Shown: piece after piece, positions 35,223 to 43,596 of the stretch | How positions within the stretch are numbered: the first letter of the stretch is position 1 | How the letters are laid out: each line of letters begins with the position of its first letter | DNA from: SXVE01 sp036388895 | GTDB taxonomy: Bacteria; Acidobacteriota; Blastocatellia; Pyrinomonadales; Pyrinomonadaceae | NCBI GenBank assembly: GCA_036388895.1 | Contig: DASVQY010000035.1 | Span: 48,078-112,077, forward strand | Length of the DNA stretch: 64,000 nt | Reading direction: 5' to 3' | Made by a program: the position numbers and the translations under genes | The notes under the pieces: generated by a model | What the model was told of the DNA's origin: nothing | What the model saw: the letters and a program-made list of their open reading frames with translations, nothing else | Database searches by the model: none

Positions 35223-36413
35223 ATGTTTCGCAGAATTTATTTAGACAACAGCGCAACGACACCGATTGACGAACGAGTCGTCGAAGCAATGCTGCCGTTT
35301 CTCACCGGAAAATTCGGCAACGCGTCGAGCATTCATTATTTCGGGCAGGAAGCGCGCTCTGCTGTAGATAAAGCGCGTCATCAAGTCGCCGAATTAATCA
35401 ACGCTCGCCCGAACGAAATCGTTTTCACCTCCGGCGGAACCGAAGCGAATAATTTAGCTATTCGCGGATTATTAGAAGCCAACGAAAAATACGGGAAGCA
35501 TATTATCACTTCGGAGATCGAGCACTCGGCGGTCAAAAGCGTCTGCGAAGATCTGGAAAAACGCGGTTATGAAATTACTTACCTGCCGGTTTACGAAACC
35601 GGAATCGTCCGAATTGACGACTTAAAAAATGCAATCCGACCTGACACGATTTTGATTTCGATCATGACGGCGAATAATGAAATCGGCACGATACAGCCCG
35701 TAACTGAAATCGGCAAAGTCGTTCGCGATTTGCGGGAAAAGGGCGAAAAAATCTGGTTTCATACCGACGCGGTGCAGGCTGTGGGAAAAATTTCGGTTGA
35801 TGTCGAAGAATTTGGCTGCGATTTGCTCTCGCTTTCGGGACATAAAATTAACGCTCCGAAAGGCGTCGGCGCTTTGTATGTCCGTCGCGGCGTTCGTCTT
35901 CACGCGCAAAACATCGGCGGTCGTCAGGAACGCGAGCGCCGCGGCGGAACCGAATCTGTTCATCAAATTGTCGCATTGGGAAAGGCTTGCGAACTTGCCG
36001 GAAACAATTTGCAGGAGAATGTTGTTCATCTCGCCAAACTGCGCGACAAATTTGAACAAGCCGTCGAGGAAAACATTTCCGACGTTGTTTTTAACGGCGA
36101 AAAGGAAAATCGCTTGCCGAATATTTCCAACATTTCCTTTCGTTTTATCGAAGGCGAAGGACTTTTAATAAATCTCGATTTGCAGGGCATCGCCGTTTCG
36201 ACAGGCTCGGCTTGTTCATCGGGCAGTTTAGAACCTTCTCCAGTGATTCGCGCTCTCGGCAGAAACGACGAACTCGCTCGCGGCGCCATTCGTTTCAGTT
36301 TCGGCAAGGAAAATACGATTGATGAAGTAAATTATTTACTGGAAGTTTTACCGCGAGCAATTGAAAATCTGCGGAAACTATCACCGCTTTATTCTAAACA
36401 AACGGCAAAATAA
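35223..36413 (+). CDS. cysteine desulfurase (NifS/IscS family)
   Basis: PLP aminotransferase-fold protein of 396 aa with YLDNSATTP, TSGGTEANNLAI, HTDAVQAVGK, the PLP-lysine motif SLSGHKINAPKG and the active-site Cys loop STGSACSSGSLEP. Mobilises sulfur from cysteine for Fe-S or thio-cofactors. No IscU/SufU is adjacent. Divergent from the radical SAM gene (about 190 bp between starts), so the spacer holds both promoters. Confidence 0.93.
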   Translation: MFRRIYLDNSATTPIDERVVEAMLPFLTGKFGNASSIHYFGQEARSAVDKARHQVAELINARPNEIVFTSGGTEANNLAIRGLLEANEKYGKHIITSEIEHSAVKSVCEDLEKRGYEITYLPVYETGIVRIDDLKNAIRPDTILISIMTANNEIGTIQPVTEIGKVVRDLREKGEKIWFHTDAVQAVGKISVDVEEFGCDLLSLSGHKINAPKGVGALYVRRGVRLHAQNIGGRQERERRGGTESVHQIVALGKACELAGNNLQENVVHLAKLRDKFEQAVEENISDVVFNGEKENRLPNISNISFRFIEGEGLLINLDLQGIAVSTGSACSSGSLEPSPVIRALGRNDELARGAIRFSFGKENTIDEVNYLLEVLPRAIENLRKLSPLYSKQTAK

Positions 36414-36446
36414 AAACTGCCCTTGAATATAACAAGGGCAGTTTCT
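36411..36446 (-). terminator. rho-independent terminator ending the octapeptide unit
   Basis: Read on the minus strand: AAACTGCCCTT, a 9-base loop, AAGGGCAGTTT, then TTATTTT. On the plus strand the stem is followed by CTGTGGG, so it is a poor terminator for the desulfurase but a good one for a minus-strand transcript through the two 8-codon ORFs. Confidence 0.8.
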
Positions 36447-36492
36447 GTGGGAGTTTTGTTAAATAAACTTTTGTTTAAGGGTTAGATTTTTA

Positions 36493-36519
36493 TTAGCCGT
36501 GAACAATAATTCCTTTCAT
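36493..36519 (-). CDS. octapeptide ORF copy 2, MKGIIVHG
   Basis: ATG AAA GGA ATT ATT GTT CAC GGC TAA, i.e. MKGIIVHG, with TTAAGGAG 8 bases before the ATG. Together with 36623-36649 it is a duplicated 27-bp ORF. The two copies differ only at both Ile codons (ATT versus ATC), which are synonymous. The sequence after the stop (TAATAAAAAT) is also shared. Followed by the minus-strand terminator at 36411-36446. Function unknown: peptide, leader or RiPP-like precursor. Confidence 0.6.
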   Translation of the reverse strand: MKGIIVHG

Positions 36520-36622
36520 TTTCTTTTCTCCTTAATTTTTTTAATTTCAATTTTTAGAACATGGTAATTTTCTTTAATCCGTACGCCGTGCATGAGCGGG
36601 GAGCGTAAGTTTTTAATTTTTA

Positions 36623-36649
36623 TTAGCCGTGAACGATGATTCCTTTCAT
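36623..36649 (-). CDS. octapeptide ORF copy 1, MKGIIVHG
   Basis: ATG AAA GGA ATC ATC GTT CAC GGC TAA, i.e. MKGIIVHG, with TTAAGGAG 9 bases before the ATG. Upstream, ATGTTCTAAAAATT is shared with copy 2, showing the duplicated unit covers leader, SD, ORF and the first bases after the stop (about 65 bp). No longer ORF in this frame has a standard start codon. The 130-bp start-to-start spacing contains a GC-rich segment (36580-36606) that can fold on itself. Confidence 0.6.
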   Translation of the reverse strand: MKGIIVHG

Positions 36650-36681
36650 TTTCTTTTTCTCCTTAATTTTTAGAACATTTG

Positions 36682-36747
36682 TTATTTCGTTACGGCTTCT
36701 GTAATTACAACTGTCGTGCCATTGTAGAAAAAGAAGAATGATCCCAT
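36682..36747 (-). CDS. possible 21-codon ORF upstream of the octapeptides
   Basis: ATG at 36747 (minus) gives a 21-residue product (MGSFFFFYNGTT...VTK) ending TAA at 36682, 33 bases before the ATG of octapeptide copy 1. The SD is weak (AACGG). It is short enough to be chance; I list it because it sits on the same presumed transcript. Confidence 0.2.
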   Translation of the reverse strand: MGSFFFFYNGTTVVITEAVTK

Positions 36748-37020
36748 CAGTAAACCGTTACGAATGAACAGTTTATAGAAGTTTTGCGGCTTATTTCGGA
36801 ATATAAATAAGGACTTGCAAAATTGAATACTAAATTTCCACCAAAGAATACTTAATATACGGTTTTTAATTATCAGCTACTTTGTGTATATAAAATAACC
36901 AGCAAAACGGCTGCCATTGAAACCTCAAAAAATACAACTTTCTGGAAAAATTGAATACATACAAATATTAAAAAAGAACAGCTAAGGCTTTTTTTATTTC
37001 ATTTAACTCTTATTCAGATT

Positions 37021-37155
37021 GTTGATTGCTTAAATTATCTGTACATTTTTTGAACTGTAATGTTATAACCATTACAAATATTTAACTTGTTTATTTTGTT
37101 AAACCGTGTTATAAAGTTTTTAATAAATGCTTTAAATGGCATTTAAGCAATCAAC
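37021..37155. repeat. 135-bp structured element: 15-bp terminal inverted repeat with inner hairpins
   Basis: GTTGATTGCTTAAAT at 37021-37035 is exactly complementary to ATTTAAGCAATCAAC at 37141-37155. Between them TGTAATG / CATTACA and TTTAAC / GTTAAA can form two inner hairpins, giving a three-way junction. The right arm can alternatively pair with TGCTTTAAATG just before it. It could be a structured RNA, or a short inverted-repeat element. It lies about 265 bp before the GGDEF-EAL start. Confidence 0.55.
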
Positions 37156-37419
37156 CCTTCCCCTATTATTGAGCTTTCCGGTTTCCTGTTCGTAGCAATT
37201 CAGTAATAAATTAAAGAATTTTGGTTATTCGATTGAGAATAATATATAAAGCCCAGCTATGTGCTAATTTGAGGAACAAATTAATTTCTTGCAGATTTTA
37301 ATAAAACTGAAATGTTGTATTTGATTGCGCCAAGTTAATTTTGCCGGCGTTCCATCCTTTAATAAATTTCCACAACATCAGTATCAGCAACCATTTTCGA
37401 AATATTCTGCATTTGTTTT

Positions 37420-39633
37420 ATGAAAAACGAATCAATTCCAACTTTTACCAAAGCGGCTTTTATCGCGGGCGGAGGTTTCTGCTTTACTTTAGCTCTCTTG
37501 AATTTTTCGAGCCACATTTTAAGCTGGAGTTTTCTTTTCGTTTTTATTTTTACGATTTTTATAGCTCCGCGATTGAGTTTAACGCTGCCGCGCTCTAATT
37601 TCACCGTTACGTTTTCAGATGCCTTGGTTTTCCTTACCTTTTTGATTTACGGTGGCGAAGCGGCGATTTTGCTGGCTTCATTTGAAGTTTTCGCTAATTG
37701 CATTTACATAAAATCCAAGGGAATCAATTTCGGTCATTTAATGATTCCCACAAACGTATCAATAACCGCTATCTCAACTGCCGTTACATATCTCGTATGG
37801 TTTTCAACTATTTATTACAATAGTAGTATTTCAACTCACACGCCGCATTTGATTACAACTCTGGGAATTCTTGGAGTTACGCAGTTTTTAGTTTCATCGT
37901 TTCTCGCCGCTTTGTTTCATTCCCTAAAGGAAGGGGAAAATTTTTTCCGAACCTGGAAAAGAGATTGTTTTACCAGTTCAATGTCGCAGATTGTCGGAGC
38001 GAGTTTAGCCGGGATTATCTACAAGCTGATAAATTATGCCGATCCGGTAACCACGCTTTTCGCTTTTGTCGCGCTCGGCATCGCTTATATGAGCTACCGA
38101 CAGTCAATCGGCGAAATCAATACGGCTATCGCTCAAGTCGAACAAGCGGAACGCGATAAAAGAATCGAGGTGGAAAAGTACGCCGAAAAACTTTCGGATT
38201 CTTTGAAAAAAGAAGAAGAAGCGAATCTGGCTCTGCGAAAAAGCCAAAAAGATTTGGAACACGCCGCATCGCACGATTCGCTGACGAGTCTTGCCAATCG
38301 CCAGCAATTCAGCGAAATTCTGCTCCAATTAATCAGCGAATTTAAGGCGGATACTAAAACTTGTTTTTACATTTTATTTCTGGATATCCGACGCTTTAAA
38401 GACATAAACGACAGCCTCGGGCACACAATCGGCGATAAGGTTTTGACGATTGTGGCGAAGCGATTTCTGCGAATGGTGCAGAAAACCGACACTGTTGCCA
38501 GGCTTGGCGGCGACGAGTTCGCAATTATTCTCAGAAATATCTCTTCGGTAGACAAAGCGCTGAAAGTCGCGCGCAGAATCCTTCAAAGCATTTCGCAGCC
38601 GTTTTCGGTTAACGACAACCGACTTTTTATCAGCGTCAACGTCGGAATAGCTCCGTGCGATGTCGAGTATGAAACGCCCGAAGACATTTTGCGCGACGCG
38701 GACATCGCCATGCACTACGCGAAGGAAAAAGGAATCGGCGCGGCGGTTTTCACGAAAGATTTGCGACACCGTTTTCTGGAAAGAGTTCAGCTCGAATCCG
38801 ATTTGCGGCATGCCGTCGAACGCGGCGAGCTTTCAATGCATTATCAACCGCTGATTTCATTGAAAACCGGCAGAATCATCGGCTTTGAAGCTCTTCTGCG
38901 ATGGAACCACAGCGAGCTCGGAATGATTTCCCCGGCTAAATTCATTCCGATTGCCGAAGAATCCGGCTTGATCATACCGATTACGATCTGGATTTTGCAG
39001 GAAACGTGCCGGCAATTGGCGGAATGGCAGAAAATTTCTCCGGCGTATCAGAATCTGATAGTCAGCGTTAATATTTCGGGCAAACATCTGCCGAACGACG
39101 AGCTGGTCGACGACGTGGAACAGGCTTTGGAATTAGCCGGATTAACGCCCGAATCGTTAAAACTCGAAATTACCGAAAGCGTCGCGATGGAAAACGCCGA
39201 GCATACAATCAATATTTTGTCCAGATTGAAACGTATCGGCGTGCAGCTTTCGCTCGACGATTTCGGAACCGGTTATTCAAGTTTGAGTTATCTGCACCGT
39301 CTCCCGTTCGACACGCTCAAGATTGATCGTTCGTTTGTTTATTCGGTCGGCGAAAACGGCGAAAATTCCGAGATTCTGCAGACGATTGTTTCGCTCGCCA
39401 AAAACTTAAAGATGAAGATTATCGCCGAAGGCATCGAAACCGAAAGCCAGCTCGAACTGCTTCAATTTTTAGGCTGCGATTACGGTCAGGGCTATCTTAT
39501 GGCAAAACCGCAGCCGCAGAAAGAAGCGACGCAGATGCTTTACCAAAAAACTCAATGGCTGCCGAAATACGAAAGCGAGAATTTCGCTCTCAGAACCGAA
39601 GATGCGATTGATGAAAATTTGCCGGTCTTCTAA
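37420..39633 (+). CDS. membrane-bound GGDEF-EAL cyclic-di-GMP enzyme
   Basis: About seven transmembrane helices (residues 10-225) are followed by a charged coiled coil (230-280), a GGDEF domain (motif GGDEF intact near residue 363, in RLGGDEFAII) and an EAL domain (GFEALLRWNH near 487-497, plus DDFGTGYSSL and AEGIETE). Both catalytic motifs look intact, so it may make and break c-di-GMP. The N-terminal helical sensor is of the MASE type by layout but I cannot name its family. Confidence 0.92.
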   Translation: MKNESIPTFTKAAFIAGGGFCFTLALLNFSSHILSWSFLFVFIFTIFIAPRLSLTLPRSNFTVTFSDALVFLTFLIYGGEAAILLASFEVFANCIYIKSKGINFGHLMIPTNVSITAISTAVTYLVWFSTIYYNSSISTHTPHLITTLGILGVTQFLVSSFLAALFHSLKEGENFFRTWKRDCFTSSMSQIVGASLAGIIYKLINYADPVTTLFAFVALGIAYMSYRQSIGEINTAIAQVEQAERDKRIEVEKYAEKLSDSLKKEEEANLALRKSQKDLEHAASHDSLTSLANRQQFSEILLQLISEFKADTKTCFYILFLDIRRFKDINDSLGHTIGDKVLTIVAKRFLRMVQKTDTVARLGGDEFAIILRNISSVDKALKVARRILQSISQPFSVNDNRLFISVNVGIAPCDVEYETPEDILRDADIAMHYAKEKGIGAAVFTKDLRHRFLERVQLESDLRHAVERGELSMHYQPLISLKTGRIIGFEALLRWNHSELGMISPAKFIPIAEESGLIIPITIWILQETCRQLAEWQKISPAYQNLIVSVNISGKHLPNDELVDDVEQALELAGLTPESLKLEITESVAMENAEHTINILSRLKRIGVQLSLDDFGTGYSSLSYLHRLPFDTLKIDRSFVYSVGENGENSEILQTIVSLAKNLKMKIIAEGIETESQLELLQFLGCDYGQGYLMAKPQPQKEATQMLYQKTQWLPKYESENFALRTEDAIDENLPVF

Positions 39634-39651
39634 GTGAAGCAATAATTAAAA

Positions 39652-39762
39652 TTGAGAAGTGAGTGGTGGAAGCCGTTTTTGGTTTTTGCCGCTCATTTTT
39701 TATTTTCTACTTCTTACTTCCCGCTTTTCATTTTCAATTCTCAACTCTCGCTTCATACTTAA
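39652..39762. repeat. imperfect stutter repeat after the GGDEF-EAL gene
   Basis: TTGAGAAGTGAGTGG at the left and CTACTTCTTACTTCCCGC / TTCAATTCTCAACTCTCGC at the right are built of short overlapping words that are partly complementary. It belongs to the same class as the other word-repeat spacers. Confidence 0.5.
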
Positions 39763-39880
39763 TAAGCACTTTTCGTGCATACATATTTTTGGATTTTGTC
39801 ATCTACCAAATGCGAACTATAATAATTCGGAATAATCCTAATCAACTAAAATTCAATCTAACGAGGTGAAACGAGAGCGA

Positions 39881-41998
39881 ATGATGACGAAACTTCTCCT
39901 GTTTTCTGCAATTACAATGATATTTTCCGCAAGTTTATTTGCACAAACCAAATACAATTACCCGCAAACGAAAAAAGTCGAACAAATCGACGATTATCAC
40001 GGCACAAAAGTCGCCGACCCTTATCGCTGGCTCGAAGACGACAATTCAGCCGAAACAAAGGCTTGGGTCGAGGCGCAAAACAAAGTTACAAACGCATATC
40101 TGGCGACGATTCCTGAACGCGAAGCGCTGAAAAAGCGGCTGACCGAGCTTTGGAATTACGAAAAATATTCCGCGCCGTTTAAGGAAGGCGGCAAATATTT
40201 TTATTTCAAAAACGACGGTCTGCAAAATCAATCGGTTTTGTATGTCGCCGAATCAATTTCCGATAAAGGTCGCGTTCTGCTCGACCCGAACACACTTTCG
40301 CCGGACGGAACCGTCGCATTGTCCGGTTTAGCGATTTCCGATGACGGGAAAACGATGGCTTACGGTCTGGCTTCGGCGGGTTCGGACTGGCAGGAATGGC
40401 GTTTTCGCGATGTCGAAACCGGAAAGGATTTGTCGGATGTTCTGAAAAACATCAAATTCTCCGGCGCTTCGTGGACAAAGGACGGTAAAGGCGTTTATTA
40501 CTCGCGTTACCCGGCAGCCGACGACAAATCGAAATTATCCGCCGAAAACTTTTATCAGAAACTCTATTTTCATAAAATCGGCACGCCGCAGTCCGAGGAC
40601 GTTCTGATTTACGAACGACCGGAAGACAAAGAAATGTTCGTCAGCGGCTTTGTCACCGACGACGGCAACTGGCTGGTCATCAACGTCGGCAAAGGAACGG
40701 CGCCGATGAATATGGTTTACGTCAAAAATCTGACGATGGAAAAAGCGCCGATTATGCCGGTTGTAGACAAGCTTGAAGCCGATTACAGCTACATCGGCAA
40801 TGACGGTTCGAAGTTTTTCTATCGAACCGACAAAGGCGCGCCGCGCGGTCGTGTGATGGCTGTTGACGTTTTGGACAAAGATTTGAAGTGGCGCGAAATC
40901 ATTCCGCAATCGGCGGAAACGCTCGAAAGCGTCAATTTTATCAACAATCAATTCGTCGCCAATTATTTGAAAGACGCTTACACGCAATTCAAGATTTACG
41001 ATACGAACGGAAAATTCATCCGCAACGTTGAGCTTCCCGGAATCGGAACGGCGGGCGGCTTCGGCGGAAAACGCGGCGACACGGAAACTTTTTACACTTA
41101 TTCGAGCTTCAACGCCGCGCCGACCATTTACCGATACGATATGAAAACCGGCAAATCGGAAATTTTCCGTCAGGCGAAAGTAAATTTCAATCCGGGCGAT
41201 TACGAAGTCAAACAAGTTTTCTACAATTCTAAAGACGGAACGCGCGTTCCGATGTTCATCGTTCACAAAAAAGGAATTAAACTCGACGGAAACAATCCGA
41301 CGCTGCTTTACGGCTACGGCGGTTTCAGCATTTCGCTGACTCCCGGATTTTCCGTTTCGCGCCTCGTCTGGCTGGAAAACGGCGGAGTTTTCGCGATGCC
41401 GAACATTCGCGGCGGCGCGGAATACGGCGAAGAATGGCACGTCGCTGGAACAAAGCTGAAAAAGCAAAATGTTTTCGACGACTTTATAGCGGCTGCTGAA
41501 TATTTAATCAAAGAAAAATATACGCAGCCGAGCAAATTAGCCGTTTCCGGCGGCTCGAACGGCGGTCTCCTTGTCGGCGCAGTTCTCAATCAGCGACCCG
41601 ATTTGTTTGGCGCGGCGTTGCCGGCGGTCGGCGTGATGGATATGCTCCGCTTTCACCGCTTCACAATCGGTCGCGCCTGGACATCCGATTACGGTTCGGC
41701 TGAAAACCCGGAAGAATTCGCGGCGATTTATAAATATTCGCCGCTGCACAACATCAAAAAAGGCACAAAATATCCGGCTGTAATGGTGACGACTGCCGAC
41801 CACGACGACCGCGTCGTCCCGGCGCACAGCTTCAAATACGCGGCGACTTTGCAGGAAATGCAATCCGGCGACGCTCCGGTTTTAATCCGCATCGAAACCA
41901 AAGCAGGACACGGCGCGGGCAAACCGACGGCGAAAATCATCGAAGAACAAGCCGACATTTACGGCTTTTTGATGAAAAATCTCGGAATGAGCAAGTAG
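39881..41998 (+). CDS. secreted prolyl oligopeptidase (S9 family)
   Basis: Start at ATG 39881 or 39884 (MTKLLLF); the GTG at 39866 carries the SD-like GAGGTG and is not preferred. A signal peptide (AITMIFSASLFAQ) leads to the seven-bladed propeller domain (WLEDDNSAETKAWVEAQN start) and the C-terminal alpha/beta hydrolase with GGSNGG catalytic Ser, FYKYS-like IYKYSPLHNI, DHDDRV (Asp) and GHGAGKP (His). Full catalytic triad present. Degrades peptides in the periplasm, cutting after proline. Confidence 0.93.
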   Translation: MMTKLLLFSAITMIFSASLFAQTKYNYPQTKKVEQIDDYHGTKVADPYRWLEDDNSAETKAWVEAQNKVTNAYLATIPEREALKKRLTELWNYEKYSAPFKEGGKYFYFKNDGLQNQSVLYVAESISDKGRVLLDPNTLSPDGTVALSGLAISDDGKTMAYGLASAGSDWQEWRFRDVETGKDLSDVLKNIKFSGASWTKDGKGVYYSRYPAADDKSKLSAENFYQKLYFHKIGTPQSEDVLIYERPEDKEMFVSGFVTDDGNWLVINVGKGTAPMNMVYVKNLTMEKAPIMPVVDKLEADYSYIGNDGSKFFYRTDKGAPRGRVMAVDVLDKDLKWREIIPQSAETLESVNFINNQFVANYLKDAYTQFKIYDTNGKFIRNVELPGIGTAGGFGGKRGDTETFYTYSSFNAAPTIYRYDMKTGKSEIFRQAKVNFNPGDYEVKQVFYNSKDGTRVPMFIVHKKGIKLDGNNPTLLYGYGGFSISLTPGFSVSRLVWLENGGVFAMPNIRGGAEYGEEWHVAGTKLKKQNVFDDFIAAAEYLIKEKYTQPSKLAVSGGSNGGLLVGAVLNQRPDLFGAALPAVGVMDMLRFHRFTIGRAWTSDYGSAENPEEFAAIYKYSPLHNIKKGTKYPAVMVTTADHDDRVVPAHSFKYAATLQEMQSGDAPVLIRIETKAGHGAGKPTAKIIEEQADIYGFLMKNLGMSK

Positions 41999-42000
41999 TA

Positions 42001-42034
42001 ATCAATTACGAATTACAAATTACGAATTTGTAAA
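42001..42034. repeat. AATTACGAATTAC word repeat
   Basis: Directly after the S9 peptidase stop, words AATTACGAATTACAAATTACGAAT overlap in a 7-base period. Sequence of this kind is known from cyanobacteria as short tandemly repeated repetitive elements. Confidence 0.6.
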
Positions 42035-42042
42035 ATGTTGAT

Positions 42043-42070
42043 GGCGATGGTAAATCCGTCGCCTTTTTTA
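42043..42070 (+). terminator. terminator of the S9 peptidase gene
   Basis: GGCGATGG / CCGTCGCC (8 bp with one G-T pair) with loop TAAAT is followed by TTTTTT. It lies about 45 bp past the peptidase stop. Confidence 0.85.
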
Positions 42071-42089
42071 TTCGATTGTGGATTTTCGT

Positions 42090-42475
42090 TCAAATTCGTA
42101 AGGTCAAAACCTCGGCTTTCGGAAAATCAATAGTTCCGATAATTCCGGAATGCGAGTCATTAGATACCAGACAAACGACATTAGAAGCGATAGCGCAATC
42201 CACGAATTTATTGTCTTCGGCGTCTCCGCAATTAAATTAAATTGAAGAAGATTTCAGTTTTTACTGTTGTCGGATTAGCGATAATGAAATTGAGAATACT
42301 TTCAATGAATTAGGAACTTGTTTTTCTTTCCAAAACCACGCAATATTCAAAAAGAATTTCTTTGGAACCGCATAAAACTAAAGTGCCGTTTATCAGATAA
42401 TCGAAAATCCAGCGTAAAAGACGGTTTTCTGCCGATGACGGCGATTAAAATATTTGTATTAAACTTGATTTTCAA
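42090..42475 (-). pseudogene. broken PIN-domain toxin gene (VapC-like family)
   Basis: On the minus strand, three frames together give a PIN domain: FNTNILIAVIGRK (the first conserved Asp is now Asn), then after a frameshift FDYLINGTLVLCGSKEILFEY and, after an in-frame stop, ESILNFIIANPTTVKTEIFF, then after another shift GDAEDNKFVDCAIASN, CLVSNDSH and the end. The conserved acidic pattern of PIN nucleases is recognisable. Two frameshifts, a stop and the Asp loss show it is dead. A few upstream codons may be remnants of the antitoxin. Confidence 0.75.
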
Positions 42476-42574
42476 TCCGGTAGTGTTCCTTCGCCCAATC
42501 AAACACACCGGCAAGGAAGATGAGCAAATCGGGCTTAATTTTGAATAAAAGCTCGTAGTTACGGAGTTTTATTT

Positions 42575-42805
42575 ATGAGGATAATGTTGAAAATAATTTT
42601 GGTGCTGTTGATTGTGATTGAACTTGCGCTAGTTCCGCTGATGATTGTTTGTCTTTCAGGCGTGAATGTTGTTTTGCCGGGGTTGGGTTTGGTGATCGGG
42701 GGTGGAGTTTTGTTTGTTATGTTGTTGATTTTCGAGGCGATTTTGGTATTCATCACATTGATTTTATACCGAATTATTCGCGCCGACTCCGGTAAATATT
42801 CTTAA
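42575..42805 (+). CDS. small membrane protein
   Basis: The 76-residue product has two hydrophobic segments (about 5-25 and 30-68) and a short basic tail (RIIRADSGKYS). CGGAG lies before the ATG at a workable spacing. No family recognised. Confidence 0.5.
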   Translation: MRIMLKIILVLLIVIELALVPLMIVCLSGVNVVLPGLGLVIGGGVLFVMLLIFEAILVFITLILYRIIRADSGKYS

Positions 42806-42993
42806 TCGTAATTTCCTGACAAGAAATTTTCGCAAAATTGATGCCGATTTTTCAAATTTCAGGCTTCGATTTCTCTTACAAATTTGTCGGATCGTAAGAT
42901 TCAGTTATGAAATGGATTATTAGATAGACGCTGAAAAATACCTGTATTTTACCGGTTTTTAGTTATTAAGAAAGTTTACGAAAAAGTCCCGAA

Positions 42994-43025
42994 AAGAAGT
43001 CGTTTTGTCCGAAAAACGACTTCTT
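42994..43025. repeat. 13-bp hairpin in the leader of the P-loop kinase gene
   Basis: AAGAAGTCGTTTT, loop GTCCG and AAAACGACTTCTT are perfectly complementary, followed by ATTATTTA. It ends about 23 bp before the ATG at 43048; it could terminate an upstream transcript or affect translation. Confidence 0.6.
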
Positions 43026-43047
43026 ATTATTTACTGATAGGAATACA

Positions 43048-43596
43048 ATGATTCTAATCATAAATGGTTCATTTGGAGTCGGTAAAACTACGGTCGGTCG
43101 TCTCCTCAAAAAGAAAATTAAAGGAAGTCGTTTGTATAATCCCGAATGGGCTGGATCGGTTCTTATGCGCCTTCCGTCCTTTATCAAACTCAGCGGTTCC
43201 GGGACAGATGATTTTCAAGACATTGATCTGTGGCGGCAATCAGTCATATATGGAACGAGACTGTTTCGAGCCTCGCCCCACAATACTGTTATAGTTCCGA
43301 TGGCATTCAGGCGAAAAGATTATTTTGAAGAAATTACCGGCGGAATGCGCAAATTTGATGAGCAGATCAAAGTTTATTGTTTAAAGGCAGGAATGGCGAC
43401 TATTCTGAAACGACTTGAGCGGCGCGGCACAAAGATTAATAGCAAAGAAGGCGAATGGATTGCCCGCAAAGCGCAAGAATGCATCAGCGCTCATCGTGAT
43501 TCAGAATTCGGAGAAGCTGTTAATACCGAAAGCGTAACCGCTGCTGAAGTTGCAGATGACATCTTGATGAGACTGAAATATGCAAACGGACGTTGA
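43048..43596 (+). CDS. P-loop kinase-like small AAA protein
   Basis: The 182-residue protein opens with a Walker A (GSFGVGKTT, about residues 6-14) and has an AAA/adenylate-kinase-like layout, with a basic lid (ERRGTKI) and an acidic C-terminal helix. Similar small 'AAA family ATPases' act on small-molecule or nucleic acid substrates; precise function unknown. Its neighbourhood (dead PIN gene, stand-alone) suggests a recent arrival or orphan gene. Confidence 0.75.
   Translation: MILIINGSFGVGKTTVGRLLKKKIKGSRLYNPEWAGSVLMRLPSFIKLSGSGTDDFQDIDLWRQSVIYGTRLFRASPHNTVIVPMAFRRKDYFEEITGGMRKFDEQIKVYCLKAGMATILKRLERRGTKINSKEGEWIARKAQECISAHRDSEFGEAVNTESVTAAEVADDILMRLKYANGR

Larger units (their letters stand above)
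36650..37419. other. 770-bp gene-poor AT-rich region
   Basis: The region between the octapeptides and the GGDEF-EAL gene contains no long ORF. It must hold the minus-strand promoter of the octapeptide unit; TATAAA near 36773 with TTCCGA upstream is a weak candidate. It also contains the promoter of the plus-strand GGDEF-EAL gene. The only strong structure is the inverted-repeat element at 37021-37155. Confidence 0.5.

Noticed and set aside
36516..36593. ORF of 25 codons (MHGVRIKENYHVLK...) overlapping octapeptide copy 2
   Set aside because: No Shine-Dalgarno, and copy 1 has no equivalent start, so it is probably a by-product of the spacer.
37200..37419. Possible c-di-GMP riboswitch before the GGDEF-EAL gene
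   Set aside because: No sequence resembling the conserved c-di-GMP-I or -II aptamer core was found.
40535..41467. Long minus-strand ORF of 310 codons inside the S9 peptidase gene
   Set aside because: Antisense shadow of a well-conserved coding frame; the amino acid content (many Arg, Phe, Val) is that of a complementary strand, with no domain.
42318..42548. Plus-strand ORF of 76 codons
   Set aside because: It is antisense to the recognisable remains of a PIN-domain gene.
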